From the NCBI GenBank assembly GCA_965217685.1, contig CBDCIZ010000003.1, positions 4,216,001 to 4,280,000 of the forward strand: a stretch of 64,000 bases of DNA. Reading direction: 5' to 3'. The translations under genes were made by a program, and so were the position numbers. Source of the stretch: Aurantimonas sp965217685 (GTDB taxonomy: Bacteria; Pseudomonadota; Alphaproteobacteria; Rhizobiales; Rhizobiaceae). Below, piece after piece: positions 24,751 through 33,335 of this stretch. Position 1 is the stretch's first letter. Every line of letters starts with the position of its first letter. The notes beneath the pieces are model-generated. The model was not told where the DNA came from. It was given only the letters and a program-made list of their open reading frames with translations, and did no database searches.

Positions 24751-25053
24751 TCAAAGCTGCGCGAGCTTTCCGAGATGATCGGCGGCAAGATAATACACCA
24801 CGAGGCGGCTTTTGAGCCGCTCGTCCTTCATCTGCGTCAGCGCCGAATCAACCGCCCCCTTGGCCTCGTCGGCCGAGACCGAACAGGCTTTCTGCACCCA
24901 GGCGCACGCGCGCTCGACTTCCTTGGGATCGCTCGCGGCGACCGAGGCCGTATCGCGCTTGTTCAGGACAAGGGCCAGACGCTTCTGGAGGCGCTTGACG
25001 CGCTCCTCGTCCGCCTTCGGATTGTACTCTTTCACCTTGGCTAAATAGTCCAT
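24751..25053 (-). CDS. DUF2853 family protein
   Basis: A 100-aa small helical protein beginning MDYLAKVKEYNPKADEERVKRLQKRL and ending with YYLAADHLGKLAQL, the conserved DUF2853 pattern. The ATG follows TGGAGGTGG. Function unknown. It reads away from the tmRNA gene and toward thyA, with a 125-bp gap that could hold the thyA promoter. Confidence 0.85.
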   Translation of the reverse strand: MDYLAKVKEYNPKADEERVKRLQKRLALVLNKRDTASVAASDPKEVERACAWVQKACSVSADEAKGAVDSALTQMKDERLKSRLVVYYLAADHLGKLAQL

Positions 25054-25121
25054 GACCACCTCCACGGGTTGCTCTTAGGGCCACTGTGGCCGATTTCGTC
25101 GCCTTTCGGAAGCACCACGCC

Positions 25122-25150
25122 TTTTCACGGGCAGTTATCCTCCTTATAAT
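25122..25150 (+). promoter_or_regulatory. Promoter of the tmRNA gene
   Basis: A perfect -10 hexamer TATAAT (25145-25150) is preceded at 17 bp by TTTTCA (25122-25127). This matches a strong housekeeping promoter, as expected for a stable RNA. Transcription should begin near 25157, giving an acceptor piece of about 85 nt. Confidence 0.7.
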
Positions 25151-25156
25151 CGGGGG

Positions 25157-25485
25157 TGCCGGTCATCCGATCGGCTATGGCGATAAACGGCCGATGTAAT
25201 AAACCTTTCGGACCCGGGGGCGGTACCCGGCGCCTCCACCTGAACCCATCGCCGCCGGTTGGCGATGGGTTCAGGCGGGGGCGAAATAGGATCGACGAGG
25301 GCGTAAAGATCGGACTTTTGCTCGGCATGGTTCCGCCGTTATCGGGCCTTTTTATAGTTGCAAACGACAACTATGCGGAAGCACGTCTCGCAGCGTAAGC
25401 TGTGCGATCGCTTCAATTCAAGTCCTGAGGGTTCGCACTCTTAGGCGGGGCCCGGAGGCGCCTGGCAACAGAAGCCTCCACTTTT
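25157..25485 (+). ncRNA. ssrA: Two-piece (circularly permuted) tmRNA
   Basis: Rescues stalled ribosomes and adds a degradation tag. In alphaproteobacteria the gene is permuted: the 3' acceptor piece comes first (about 25157-25242, ending CGCCTCCACC), then an excised loop, then the coding piece starting GGGGGCG (25277-25283), which pairs with CGCCTCC to rebuild the acceptor stem. The tag ORF at 25360-25398 encodes ANDNYAEARLAA then TAA, with resume codon GCA. A GGAGGC/GCCTCC hairpin with T6 at 25454-25487 ends the gene. The processing hairpin lies at 25241-25273. The exact mature ends are estimates. Confidence 0.93.
25241..25273 (+). other. Processing hairpin between tmRNA pieces
   Basis: TGAACCCATCGCC (25241-25253) and GGCGATGGGTTCA (25261-25273) are perfectly complementary (13 bp) around the loop GCCGGTT. 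The hairpin sits exactly between the acceptor and coding pieces and is the segment expected to be removed when the precursor is cut into two RNAs. Confidence 0.8.
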
Positions 25486-25487
25486 TT
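25454..25487 (+). terminator. Terminator of the tmRNA gene
   Basis: GGAGGC (25454-25459) and GCCTCC (25474-25479) form a 6-bp stem with a 14-base loop, followed by a run of six T (25482-25487). It may double as the last pseudoknot stem of the coding piece. Confidence 0.65.
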
Positions 25488-25553
25488 GCGGTGTGTCCGG
25501 ATCGTTTTCGCGCACCTGAAGCGTTCGCGAATCGGCGACAATCACGGGGCAGC

Positions 25554-26138
25554 ATGGGTCAGGATCACATCCGGTACGACGTTCTCGCGCAGGAGGCCTT
25601 GCGCGGCGTGATCCGCAAGGTCATCGGCGAGGTCGTGAAGACCGGTCTGCCGGGCGACCACCATTTCTTCATCACCTTCCTCACCTCGGCGCCGGGCGTC
25701 CGGATTTCCTCGCGCCTGCGCGAAAAGTACCCGGAGCTGATGACCATCGTCATCCAGCACCAGTATTGGGACCTGCAGGTCACCGAGGCCTCCTTCGAGG
25801 TCGGCCTGTCCTTCTCCGACATCCCCGAGCGCCTGCTCGTGCCCTTCGCGGCGATCCGGGGCTTCTACGACCCGGCGGTGAATTTCGAGCTCGAATTCGA
25901 CGTGCGCGGCATGGACGCGGCCAACGAACAGACCGAGGGCGACGGCACGGCCATCGAGGCGGACAGCAAGTCGACGCAGATTTCCCCCACCTCTTCGACG
26001 CCGACCAAGCTGCCGGCCAAGGCCAAGCCCGGCGCCTCAGCGCAAAAGGGCGACAAGGATGCCGGCGACGCCGACAAGTCCGGCGACAAGAAAGACGCCG
26101 ACGTCGTCTCACTCGATGCGTTCCGCAAGAAGCCCTGA
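25554..26138 (+). CDS. sspB: SspB-family ClpXP adaptor (alpha type)
   Basis: Adaptor that binds the ssrA tag and delivers tagged proteins to the ClpXP protease. The 194-aa protein has the alpha-type SspB body (about residues 1-125; DHIRYDVLAQEALRGVIRKVI..., HHFFITFLTSAPGVRISSRLREKYPELMTIVIQHQYWDL..., LSFSDIPERLLVPFAAIRGFYDPAVNF) and a long charged, flexible tail ending VVSLDAFRKKP, which matches the ClpX-binding XB peptide type. It starts 67 bp after the tmRNA terminator on the same strand, so tag gene and tag reader are neighbours. Confidence 0.96.
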   Translation: MGQDHIRYDVLAQEALRGVIRKVIGEVVKTGLPGDHHFFITFLTSAPGVRISSRLREKYPELMTIVIQHQYWDLQVTEASFEVGLSFSDIPERLLVPFAAIRGFYDPAVNFELEFDVRGMDAANEQTEGDGTAIEADSKSTQISPTSSTPTKLPAKAKPGASAQKGDKDAGDADKSGDKKDADVVSLDAFRKKP

Positions 26139-26274
26139 CCGACGCACGGTGAATCGGCTCGACGACACCCGATCCTGATTTTGGCTGTGGGATTTGGTTT
26201 TGAAGCCGCATCGCGTTGAGGTTCTGTAGCCTATTGCCGCGAACTCGATACGTTTGCCTTGGGGACTGGTTGCC

Positions 26275-26538
26275 ATGACCGACATCGTCAATCTGCGCCG
26301 AGCCCGCAAACAGGCCGCCCGCAAGAGCAAGGAACGGGAGGCCGAGGACAACCGGGTGAGGTTCGGAATGCCGGCTGAACTCAGAACCCTCGCCGCCACG
26401 GAGCGCCGACGCGCCGAACGCACCTTGTCGGCCGCCAGGCTCGACCGCCCGCGCAATTCAGACGGCCCCTCCGAAACCGACGCAGCCCCCGACCTCAACG
26501 CCGATGCAGCGTCGCGCGGATCGAACCGCGACACATGA
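26275..26538 (+). CDS. DUF4169 family protein
   Basis: An 87-aa highly charged protein beginning MTDIVNLRRARKQAARKSKEREAEDNRVRFG, the DUF4169 signature. The rest is disordered and polar. Function unknown. It overlaps the following ribbon-helix-helix gene by 4 bp (ATGA), implying coupled expression. The basic N-terminus suggests nucleic acid or partner binding, which is inference only. Confidence 0.85.
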   Translation: MTDIVNLRRARKQAARKSKEREAEDNRVRFGMPAELRTLAATERRRAERTLSAARLDRPRNSDGPSETDAAPDLNADAASRGSNRDT

Positions 26539-26753
26539 TCGTGAAGCGCTCGCTGGCCATACGCGGGCACCAGACCTCGATCAGCATCGAGGATGCCTTC
26601 TGGCAGCGGCTCCGCTTCGTCGCGGCCGAGCGCGACATGGCGCTTGCGGCCCTCGTCGCGGAGATCGACGAGCGTCGCGATCCCGCCACCAACCTCTCCT
26701 CGGCGATCCGGCTTTTCATCCTTGCCGATGCGCTCGGCCGGATCGAGGGCTAG
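26535..26753 (+). CDS. Ribbon-helix-helix domain protein
   Basis: A 72-aa protein with one ribbon-helix-helix fold: the strand KRSLAIRGHQTSISIEDAFWQRL and helices WQRLRFVAAERDMALAALVAEID and LSSAIRLFILADALGRI. It resembles the RHH_4 (DUF4168-like) domain proteins of rhizobia. It could be a DNA-binding regulator. The gene overlaps DUF4169 by 4 bp and converges on the large AsmA gene. Confidence 0.85.
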   Translation: MIVKRSLAIRGHQTSISIEDAFWQRLRFVAAERDMALAALVAEIDERRDPATNLSSAIRLFILADALGRIEG

Positions 26754-26840
26754 CTTCGAAAGGCGTTTCGCAGAACCACCGGGCGACGGACCGATCCAGA
26801 CCGACCGCCGCTTCGCGTTCCCGCTTCACATCGACCGTCA

Positions 26841-29800
26841 TCATTGCGAGAACGGCACCTGCAGCGGATTGAAGACACCGGGCAGCGAAGGATAGCTCAC
26901 CGGCGGATCCTTGGGCTTCGGGACACCGACATTGCCGAAATCGATGTTGCCGTCCCCGCCGCCGGCCCCGTTTCCGCCCTCGCTGCCGCCGCTTTTTCCG
27001 CTGCCATCGGAGTTGCCCGGCCGGTTGCCGCGCGTCGGGGTCGGCGCCTGGCCGGCGGCGTCCGTTTCGCGCTGGCGACGCGCCGCCGCGGCGGCTTGCC
27101 CCTGTTCGGCGCGACGAACCGCGGCTTCGTCCTGCCGCTTCCGGGCGGCATCCGCTTCGGCCGCCGCGGCTTCGCTCGCAGCCTTCTGGCGCGCCGCATC
27201 CGCCGCCGCCTGGGCCTCGGCCTCGGCCTCGGCCCGGACAGCTTCCTCGGCGGCCTTGCGTTGCTCTTCCTGCGCCGCGCGCCGAGCGTCCGCGACCTCC
27301 TGGGCCTTGCGCTCGCGCCAGCGGTAGAACCGCGCCTCGCGGCGCAGGCGCAAGGTCTCCTGCAAGCTTTCCTGCAATGCCTCCACCCGCGCCTGCTCGC
27401 GCTCCAGCGCCCGCACCGACAGATAGTTGGACAAGGGCGTCACGTCGGCGCGAAGCGTCGGCGCAAACAGCGAACCGGCGAGCGCGTAATCGACGATCGG
27501 TGATGCGCCGTCGACCCGATCGAGGCCCGGATCGATCGCAAGCTTCAGATCGCCGGAGATCGCCAGCGTCGCCAGATCGAGCAAGCCGCCGATCGTCAGC
27601 GACTCGCCGCCATGGATGACTGAGACCGGCGCGAAACGCGCCTTGCCGGCGGTCACCGAGAAGGCCGATTCGACCGAAGGCAGATCGAAGCTGCGGTCCG
27701 CCGAGAGCTTGGCCAAGGCAGGTTCCGTCCCGCCGTCCGGCTTGAACCCCTCCGAATCGGCGGCGGCGAGAAGCGGCCCGAAGAGCTGTTCGGGAATGCC
27801 GGGCACCACGGCGTTCGAGACGCTCACCTTGCCGGCTCCCGTGAGGCCGGCGAGAAGCGCCGCATAGGATTGTCCCGTGCCGTCGAGCCGGACGGTGCCG
27901 TCGAGCGTCGCCTCGATATCGTTCGCCGCAAGCTTCGGCCAGATTGCCGATAAGCCAAGCGTGTCGGTCGCGGCGTCGAGGGTCAAGCCGCCGACGCCGC
28001 CGGCGTTGCGCAGCACCAGTCGGCCGTCCAGACTGCCGCCTGGGATGGTGCCGCTGACATCCTCGAAGGTCAAGGCATCGGGCGCCCCGATCAGCCGCGC
28101 GGTGACATTGCCGACGAAAGCACCGCCGAGGTCCAGGCGATCGGCATCGAAGGCGAGCGAATAGGGGATGGTCGGCAGACGGCTCTTGCCGAAGGCCGCC
28201 TTCGACCAGCCCGACGCGTTTTCGGCCACGCCTTGCGAACCGCCGTCTGCCCCGTAGGCACGACCGTAGACGAGCCCCGACAGCCAGGGCAGCGAGAACT
28301 CCGAAAGATGCAGTTTCCCCGTCACCGGCTTTCCCGCCGGCTTGTCGAGAGCGGCCGCGATTGCGGTGCCGGCGACCGTGCCCCGCAGTCCGGCGAGGCG
28401 CCAATCACCCTTGTCGAACACCACCGAACTGGTGAGGTCGACCGGCAGCCCGTCGAGCGGCTGACCGAGATCGACGGCGACCGTCGAAAGCCAGGGCGCG
28501 GCGTCCTCGCTGCTGAGATACAGCGACAGATCGGCACCGGTGATGCCGCCGGGCATCACCGTCATCGTGCCGTCGATGCTCGCCTCGCTGCCCGGCGCGC
28601 GCAGGCTCGCCGTCGTCACGATGGGCCCGGTCGCCGCGGCCGACAACGACAGTTCCGCCTCCAGCGGCGACGGCGCGTCGATGTCGATCGCCGAAAGGCC
28701 CAGCTGCGAGAGCAGCACAGTGGGCTCGTCGTTTTCGAGCCGGAGGTCGAGACCGAAACGGCCGCTTTTCGCCATGGCCGAAAAGCCGTTCTCGATGGTC
28801 GTCGACAGATCGATCTTCGAGCCGTTGGCGGTTCCGTCAAGGCGCACGAAGAGCGACGGCGTAGCCGTCGGCCCCTCCCCGTTCTGGCCTTGCGGGGCGC
28901 TCGGGTGCCGCCCCTCTTCGCGCGGTTCGAGGGTTCGCATTTCCCCGGAAAGCTTCAGCGGCGCAAGGCGCCGGGCCTTGTCGGTCACGGCCTCCAGGAC
29001 CGGAATGCCCGGATAGCGGTCCGACAGAAACGCGAAGAACTCCTCCGGCTTCGACGCGTCGAGGGACAACTTCAATTGCCCCTTGGCGTCGCCGGCGACG
29101 TCGGAAAGCCCGCCGACGGCGGTGATCGTCGCGCCGGCAAGACCTGCCACCTCGAGCTTGCCGATCTGCAGGCGGTTGCCGTCATAGCTCACATTCGCGT
29201 CGACCCGGTCTGCGGACGCGTCGCCAAGGGTGACCGGCCCGGCCTTCAGCGAAACGTCGAAACTGTCCGCCTCGGCGATCGAGCCGCTTCGTCCGGTAAA
29301 GAGCCGGGACAAGGCGGTCAGCGCGTCGAGATCGATCGCCTTGCCCTCAAGCGCCGCAGAAAGACTGGTGGCGCCGTTCGCCTCGGCGCGCTCCAGCCGC
29401 CCGGTCAAGCTATTGCCGCCGACGTCGATCTCGAGGTCGTCGAAGACCTGGCGGTTCGGGCCAATTTCGGCCTTGGCCGAAAACCCGGCGCGCGACAAGG
29501 CTCGCACGGAGGGGTCGATCCGGCCGGACAACCAATCCGAAAAACCCGACGGCTGAGCCGATGCCACCAACAAATCACCCTTGAATCCGAAAGCGTCGTC
29601 GAGGGCGACGAGGCCGTTTGCCTCGAAGGAGGTGCGGCCTGGCAGTTCCGCCCTGAAGCGGTCGAGCGCCCAGCCGTCGTCGATCGGGCTGGCGGTGAAG
29701 GCAACATCGCGAATGGTGGTGTCGCCGGCGGTCACGACCGGCAGCGATATCGAAACCGTGCCAGGGATGGTCGGCCGCGGCACATCGGTCAGAAGCCGTC

Positions 29801-30929
29801 GCACCGCTTCGAGACGCGAGGCCAGATCGAGCGGCGCTGAAGCGACGGTCGGCGATAAATCGGGGCCCGGCGCGGACAGCGGTCCGGCGTCCGGCGCGCC
29901 GGCCAGAGCGTCGACATCCACCTGTTCGCCGGTGAGCGTCAAGGCGAAACGCGGCACCGCGCCGAGCTTGAGTTCGCCCTTGCCGGTCAGCACGTAGGGC
30001 TGCTGCCCCGCCCCCGCCTGGACGCGCATGTCGGTGAGATCGGCGGCTTCCGGCGTCAGCGCCAGATTGCCCGTGGCCCTGATCGGCAGGAGATCAGCCG
30101 TCGACGCATCGTCGCCCGAGCCCGTCTTTTCGGCAGTGTCCCCCGCGGCAACACGAAACGGATCGGCGCCCGCCGCGTCCGTCGGCGCCGTCTTCGGCAA
30201 CGGCCGCGCCAGCATGGCGGTGCCGGTGAAGCGCGGGCGTCCTGCATCGACGGCGACCTTGCCGTCGATGGTCAGGGCCGCGTCGAGGCGCGGGTGATCG
30301 GTCTCGATGCGCAGCGGCATCGAACCGTCCGGCTGCTCGACGCCGGTCGAGAGGGCAAAGCCGACCGGCGCACCGAGCAGCGTCAGCGTCCCCGATCCGT
30401 TGAACGGCCCGCCGAGAGAATCGGCCGAGAGCGTGGCCGCGACGTTGGTCAGCTTAGTCTTTCGGCCGGTCGCGGCGTTGTCGATGGTGATCGCGCCGTC
30501 ATTGACGAGCACCTTTTCCAGAACGACCCGCGCGCCGGTCGGGATCGACGGCCGCTCGACGACGAAGCCGATCGCGCCGTCCTCGGCGATCGGGACGCGC
30601 AGCGTGGGATGGTCGAGCGCCATCGAGTAGATCAGGATTTCGCCCGACAGATAGGGCGCCAGTTCGGCGTCCATGCGGAAGCGGTCGATGGTCAAAAGCG
30701 GCTGGCCGTCCTTGCCCAGGACTTCCACGTCCTGAAAAGTCACCGACGGAAACGGCAAGAGCCGCGCCGAGGCTTCACCCTTGACCACCACGTCGCGGCC
30801 GAGGATGCGCGTCGCCTCGCGCTGGAAATCGTCGCGATAGGCCGTCCAGTCGATAAAATACGGCGCCACCACCGCGCCGACGAGCGCGAGGACGAGAAGT
30901 CCGCCGATGAGGACGAAGGCTCTGACCAG
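26841..30929 (-). CDS. AsmA-family protein, apparent CTG start
   Basis: A 1362-aa envelope protein with the AsmA N-terminal membrane anchor (VRAFVLIGGLLVLALVGAVVAPYFIDWTAYRDDF) and long repetitive beta-rich segments of the lipid-transport AsmA superfamily, which ends in an AsmA_2 domain (about 950-1150). The C-terminus has a coiled coil (EREQARVEALQESLQETLRLRREARFYRWRERKAQEVADARRAAQEEQRK) and a Pro/Gly tail. The anchor requires a start above the GTG at 30872; the only near-start codon before the upstream TGA is CTG at 30929, which follows AAAGGA by 7 bp. Role probably lipid or outer-membrane homeostasis, by family. Confidence 0.88.
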   Translation of the reverse strand: MVRAFVLIGGLLVLALVGAVVAPYFIDWTAYRDDFQREATRILGRDVVVKGEASARLLPFPSVTFQDVEVLGKDGQPLLTIDRFRMDAELAPYLSGEILIYSMALDHPTLRVPIAEDGAIGFVVERPSIPTGARVVLEKVLVNDGAITIDNAATGRKTKLTNVAATLSADSLGGPFNGSGTLTLLGAPVGFALSTGVEQPDGSMPLRIETDHPRLDAALTIDGKVAVDAGRPRFTGTAMLARPLPKTAPTDAAGADPFRVAAGDTAEKTGSGDDASTADLLPIRATGNLALTPEAADLTDMRVQAGAGQQPYVLTGKGELKLGAVPRFALTLTGEQVDVDALAGAPDAGPLSAPGPDLSPTVASAPLDLASRLEAVRRLLTDVPRPTIPGTVSISLPVVTAGDTTIRDVAFTASPIDDGWALDRFRAELPGRTSFEANGLVALDDAFGFKGDLLVASAQPSGFSDWLSGRIDPSVRALSRAGFSAKAEIGPNRQVFDDLEIDVGGNSLTGRLERAEANGATSLSAALEGKAIDLDALTALSRLFTGRSGSIAEADSFDVSLKAGPVTLGDASADRVDANVSYDGNRLQIGKLEVAGLAGATITAVGGLSDVAGDAKGQLKLSLDASKPEEFFAFLSDRYPGIPVLEAVTDKARRLAPLKLSGEMRTLEPREEGRHPSAPQGQNGEGPTATPSLFVRLDGTANGSKIDLSTTIENGFSAMAKSGRFGLDLRLENDEPTVLLSQLGLSAIDIDAPSPLEAELSLSAAATGPIVTTASLRAPGSEASIDGTMTVMPGGITGADLSLYLSSEDAAPWLSTVAVDLGQPLDGLPVDLTSSVVFDKGDWRLAGLRGTVAGTAIAAALDKPAGKPVTGKLHLSEFSLPWLSGLVYGRAYGADGGSQGVAENASGWSKAAFGKSRLPTIPYSLAFDADRLDLGGAFVGNVTARLIGAPDALTFEDVSGTIPGGSLDGRLVLRNAGGVGGLTLDAATDTLGLSAIWPKLAANDIEATLDGTVRLDGTGQSYAALLAGLTGAGKVSVSNAVVPGIPEQLFGPLLAAADSEGFKPDGGTEPALAKLSADRSFDLPSVESAFSVTAGKARFAPVSVIHGGESLTIGGLLDLATLAISGDLKLAIDPGLDRVDGASPIVDYALAGSLFAPTLRADVTPLSNYLSVRALEREQARVEALQESLQETLRLRREARFYRWRERKAQEVADARRAAQEEQRKAAEEAVRAEAEAEAQAAADAARQKAASEAAAAEADAARKRQDEAAVRRAEQGQAAAAARRQRETDAAGQAPTPTRGNRPGNSDGSGKSGGSEGGNGAGGGDGNIDFGNVGVPKPKDPPVSYPSLPGVFNPLQVPFSQ

Positions 30930-31214
30930 ACCGGGGTCCTTTCCTCAATTGTCTCCGATCGATATTCGTCACGAATTACATGACGATATGCCGGGATACG
31001 AGACCGAGTATAGAATGAAGCCCTTGCCTGCGTCTTGACCGAATGGATCGAAATGGCGCGGGTTGTGACCGTCGTGTGATCCGCGCCCCGAGCAAACACC
31101 AAGGCTGCCGCCCGAACGAACGGGATTTTTGCTTCGCCATCAGGACGTTGCCGCGCCCGCCTCGCCCTGGTTCGTGCTTCTCGCGCCGGGTCGATCCCGC
31201 GCGGCAAACCGGTC

Positions 31215-32624
31215 TCAGGGCAGGATTTTACCGGGATTGAAAATGTTCTTCGGGTCGAGCGCCGTCTTGATCGTCTGCATGACGTCGACCGCGTCGCCGA
31301 GTTCCCGGCGCAGATAGGAGCGCTTGCCCTGACCGATTCCATGTTCGCCGGTGCAGGTGCCGTCCATCGCGACCGCCCGATCGGCGAGCCGCGCCATGAA
31401 GGCTTCCGCCGCGTCGATCTCGGATTTCGCCTCCATGTCGAGCAGCAGCGTCACGTGGAAATTGCCGTCGCCGACATGGCCGACGATAGGCGCGACGAGG
31501 CCCGCTTCGTCGATATCGGCCTGCGTCTCGGCGATACATTCGGCCAGCCGCGACACCGGCACGCAGACATCGGTGGCGATGCCCTTGGCACCGGGACGCA
31601 GCCCCAGCGCCGCCCAGTAGAAATCATGCCGCGCCTTCCAGAGCCGCGCCCGGTCCTCGGTCTTCTCGGCCCCCTCGAACGGCCCGCCGCCATGGTCGGT
31701 GGCGATGGCCGAAAACATCTCGGCCTGCTCGGCGACCGAGGCCGGCGAGCCGTGGAACTCGACGAAGAGCGAAGGCCGGGCCTGAAGGTCGAGTTGCGAA
31801 TAGGCGATCGCCGCCTGCATGGACAGGGCATCGAGCAGCTCGATGCGGGCGACCGGAATGCCGGTCTGGATCGTCTGGATGACCGCGTCGCACGCCGCTT
31901 CGACGCTCGGGAACGCGCAGACGCCCGAAAGAATCGTCTCGGGAATGCCGTAGAGCTTCAGGTTCAGCCTGGTGATGATGCCGAGCGTGCCCTCCGAGCC
32001 GACGAGCAGCCGCGTCAGGTCGTAACCGGCCGAGGTCTTCCTGGCGCGCCGCGCGGTGCGGATGATCTTGCCGTCGGCCATCACGGCGGTCAGCCCGATG
32101 ACGTTGTCGCGCATGGTGCCGTAGCGCACCGCATTGGTGCCCGAGGCGCGGGTCGCGGCCATGCCGCCGAGCGAGGCGTTGGCGCCCGGATCGATCGGGA
32201 AGAACAGGCCGGTGTCACGCAGATGCGCGTTCAGTGCCTCGCGGGTGACGCCCGGCTCGATCGTACAGTCGAGATCCTCGGCGTTGACCGACAGCACCTT
32301 GTCCATCTTCGACAGGTCGACCGAGATGCCGCCCTCCGGCGCGTTCACGTGGCCCTCCAGTGACGATCCGGTGCCGAAGGCGACGATCGGCGTCTCGTAC
32401 GCGCCGCACACCTCCACCAACGCCTGCACCTCCGTCTCCTTCTCGGCGAAAAACACAGCGTCGGGCATCTGGTTGGGCAGATAGGTCGTCGAATGGGCGT
32501 GGGCGCGGCGCACGTCTTCGCCGGTGACGACACGCTCGCCGAAGCGCTGCTTCAACACCTGCACCGCCGTCCCGATGCCTGCTCGCCGCGCCGGCCGCGC
32601 CGCCAGAATGTCGGCCAATGCCAT
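31215..32624 (-). CDS. FAD-linked oxidase (D-lactate dehydrogenase-like)
   Basis: A 469-aa flavoprotein of the GlcD/D-lactate dehydrogenase (cytochrome) family that oxidises 2-hydroxy acids. FAD_binding_4 domain (about 45-185) contains the covalent-type loop AFGTGSSLEGHVNAPEGGISVDLSKM and GANASLGGMAATRASGTNAVRYGTM; the C-terminal substrate domain ends with HVGDGNFHVTLLLD...GTCTGEHGIGQGKR...KNIFNPGKI. The ATG at 32624 follows GGGAGGG. Exact substrate (lactate, glycolate or another 2-hydroxy acid) cannot be set from sequence. It is upstream of AsmA with a 285-bp gap and divergent from the thioesterase. Confidence 0.92.
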   Translation of the reverse strand: MALADILAARPARRAGIGTAVQVLKQRFGERVVTGEDVRRAHAHSTTYLPNQMPDAVFFAEKETEVQALVEVCGAYETPIVAFGTGSSLEGHVNAPEGGISVDLSKMDKVLSVNAEDLDCTIEPGVTREALNAHLRDTGLFFPIDPGANASLGGMAATRASGTNAVRYGTMRDNVIGLTAVMADGKIIRTARRARKTSAGYDLTRLLVGSEGTLGIITRLNLKLYGIPETILSGVCAFPSVEAACDAVIQTIQTGIPVARIELLDALSMQAAIAYSQLDLQARPSLFVEFHGSPASVAEQAEMFSAIATDHGGGPFEGAEKTEDRARLWKARHDFYWAALGLRPGAKGIATDVCVPVSRLAECIAETQADIDEAGLVAPIVGHVGDGNFHVTLLLDMEAKSEIDAAEAFMARLADRAVAMDGTCTGEHGIGQGKRSYLRRELGDAVDVMQTIKTALDPKNIFNPGKILP

Positions 32625-32749
32625 GAAACCCTCCCATTGATCGTGACCCGAAGGTCGAGCCCCGCCGACACCGCATCCGCATTTGACAGAGACGCCGCGC
32701 ACAGGCCTCCTGCGGACGATATCACACAGAAATGCAGGGCCGGAATCTC

Positions 32750-33304
32750 ATGACCAACGATACGCCGTCATCCGGATCGAATGTTTCGCCGACGGCCACC
32801 TTCGCCGCGCCCCCGAACGTTCCGCCGGCGGCCCCGTTCGTCTCCGGCGAGATGATGTTGAAGCCGGAATGGATCGACTACAACGGTCATCTGAACCTCG
32901 CCTATTATCATGTCCTGTTCGACGCGGGCATCGACGGGCTGCTCGATGCGATGGGTCTGGGCGAAACCTATCGGGCGCGCACGGGCTTCACGACCTATTC
33001 GGCCGAGACCCATGTCTGCTACCTGCGCGAAGTGCCGCCCGGCGCGACGGTGAAGGTCACGGCGCAGATCCTCGGCTTCGACGAAAAGCGCCTGCACGTC
33101 TTTCAGGAACTGCGCCATGTCGACGGCTGGTGCGCGGCGACGCTGGAAAGCCTGTCGCTTTCGATCGATCAGCGCGGCGACACGCCGAAGGTCACGCCCT
33201 TCCCCGCCGAGACGTTTCAACGCGTCGTCACGGCAGCCGAGGCCCATGAAAAGCTGCCGCGCCCGGAACGGGCGGGACGCGCGATCAGGGCGCCCGGCAA
33301 ATGA
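32750..33304 (+). CDS. Hot-dog fold thioesterase
   Basis: A 184-aa 4-hydroxybenzoyl-CoA/betainyl-CoA thioesterase-like protein. The fold signature is EWIDYNGHLNLAYYHVLFDAGIDGLLDAMGL, with D-x-N-G-H near the catalytic helix and TTYSAETHVCYLREV in the second strand. A nonconserved Ser/Pro-rich N-terminus precedes it. The start at 32750 is preferred over an ATG six codons upstream for its GGA spacing. The acyl-CoA substrate is not known. It diverges from the FAD oxidase gene. Confidence 0.9.
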   Translation: MTNDTPSSGSNVSPTATFAAPPNVPPAAPFVSGEMMLKPEWIDYNGHLNLAYYHVLFDAGIDGLLDAMGLGETYRARTGFTTYSAETHVCYLREVPPGATVKVTAQILGFDEKRLHVFQELRHVDGWCAATLESLSLSIDQRGDTPKVTPFPAETFQRVVTAAEAHEKLPRPERAGRAIRAPGK

Positions 33305-33335
33305 ACCTGCCGCAACACCGAAATGGCCGCCCGGC

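Noticed and set aside
27000..27400. Possible CRISPR-like or tandem repeats in the AsmA tail
   Set aside because: The regularity reflects an Ala/Glu/Arg coiled coil, not spaced identical repeats.
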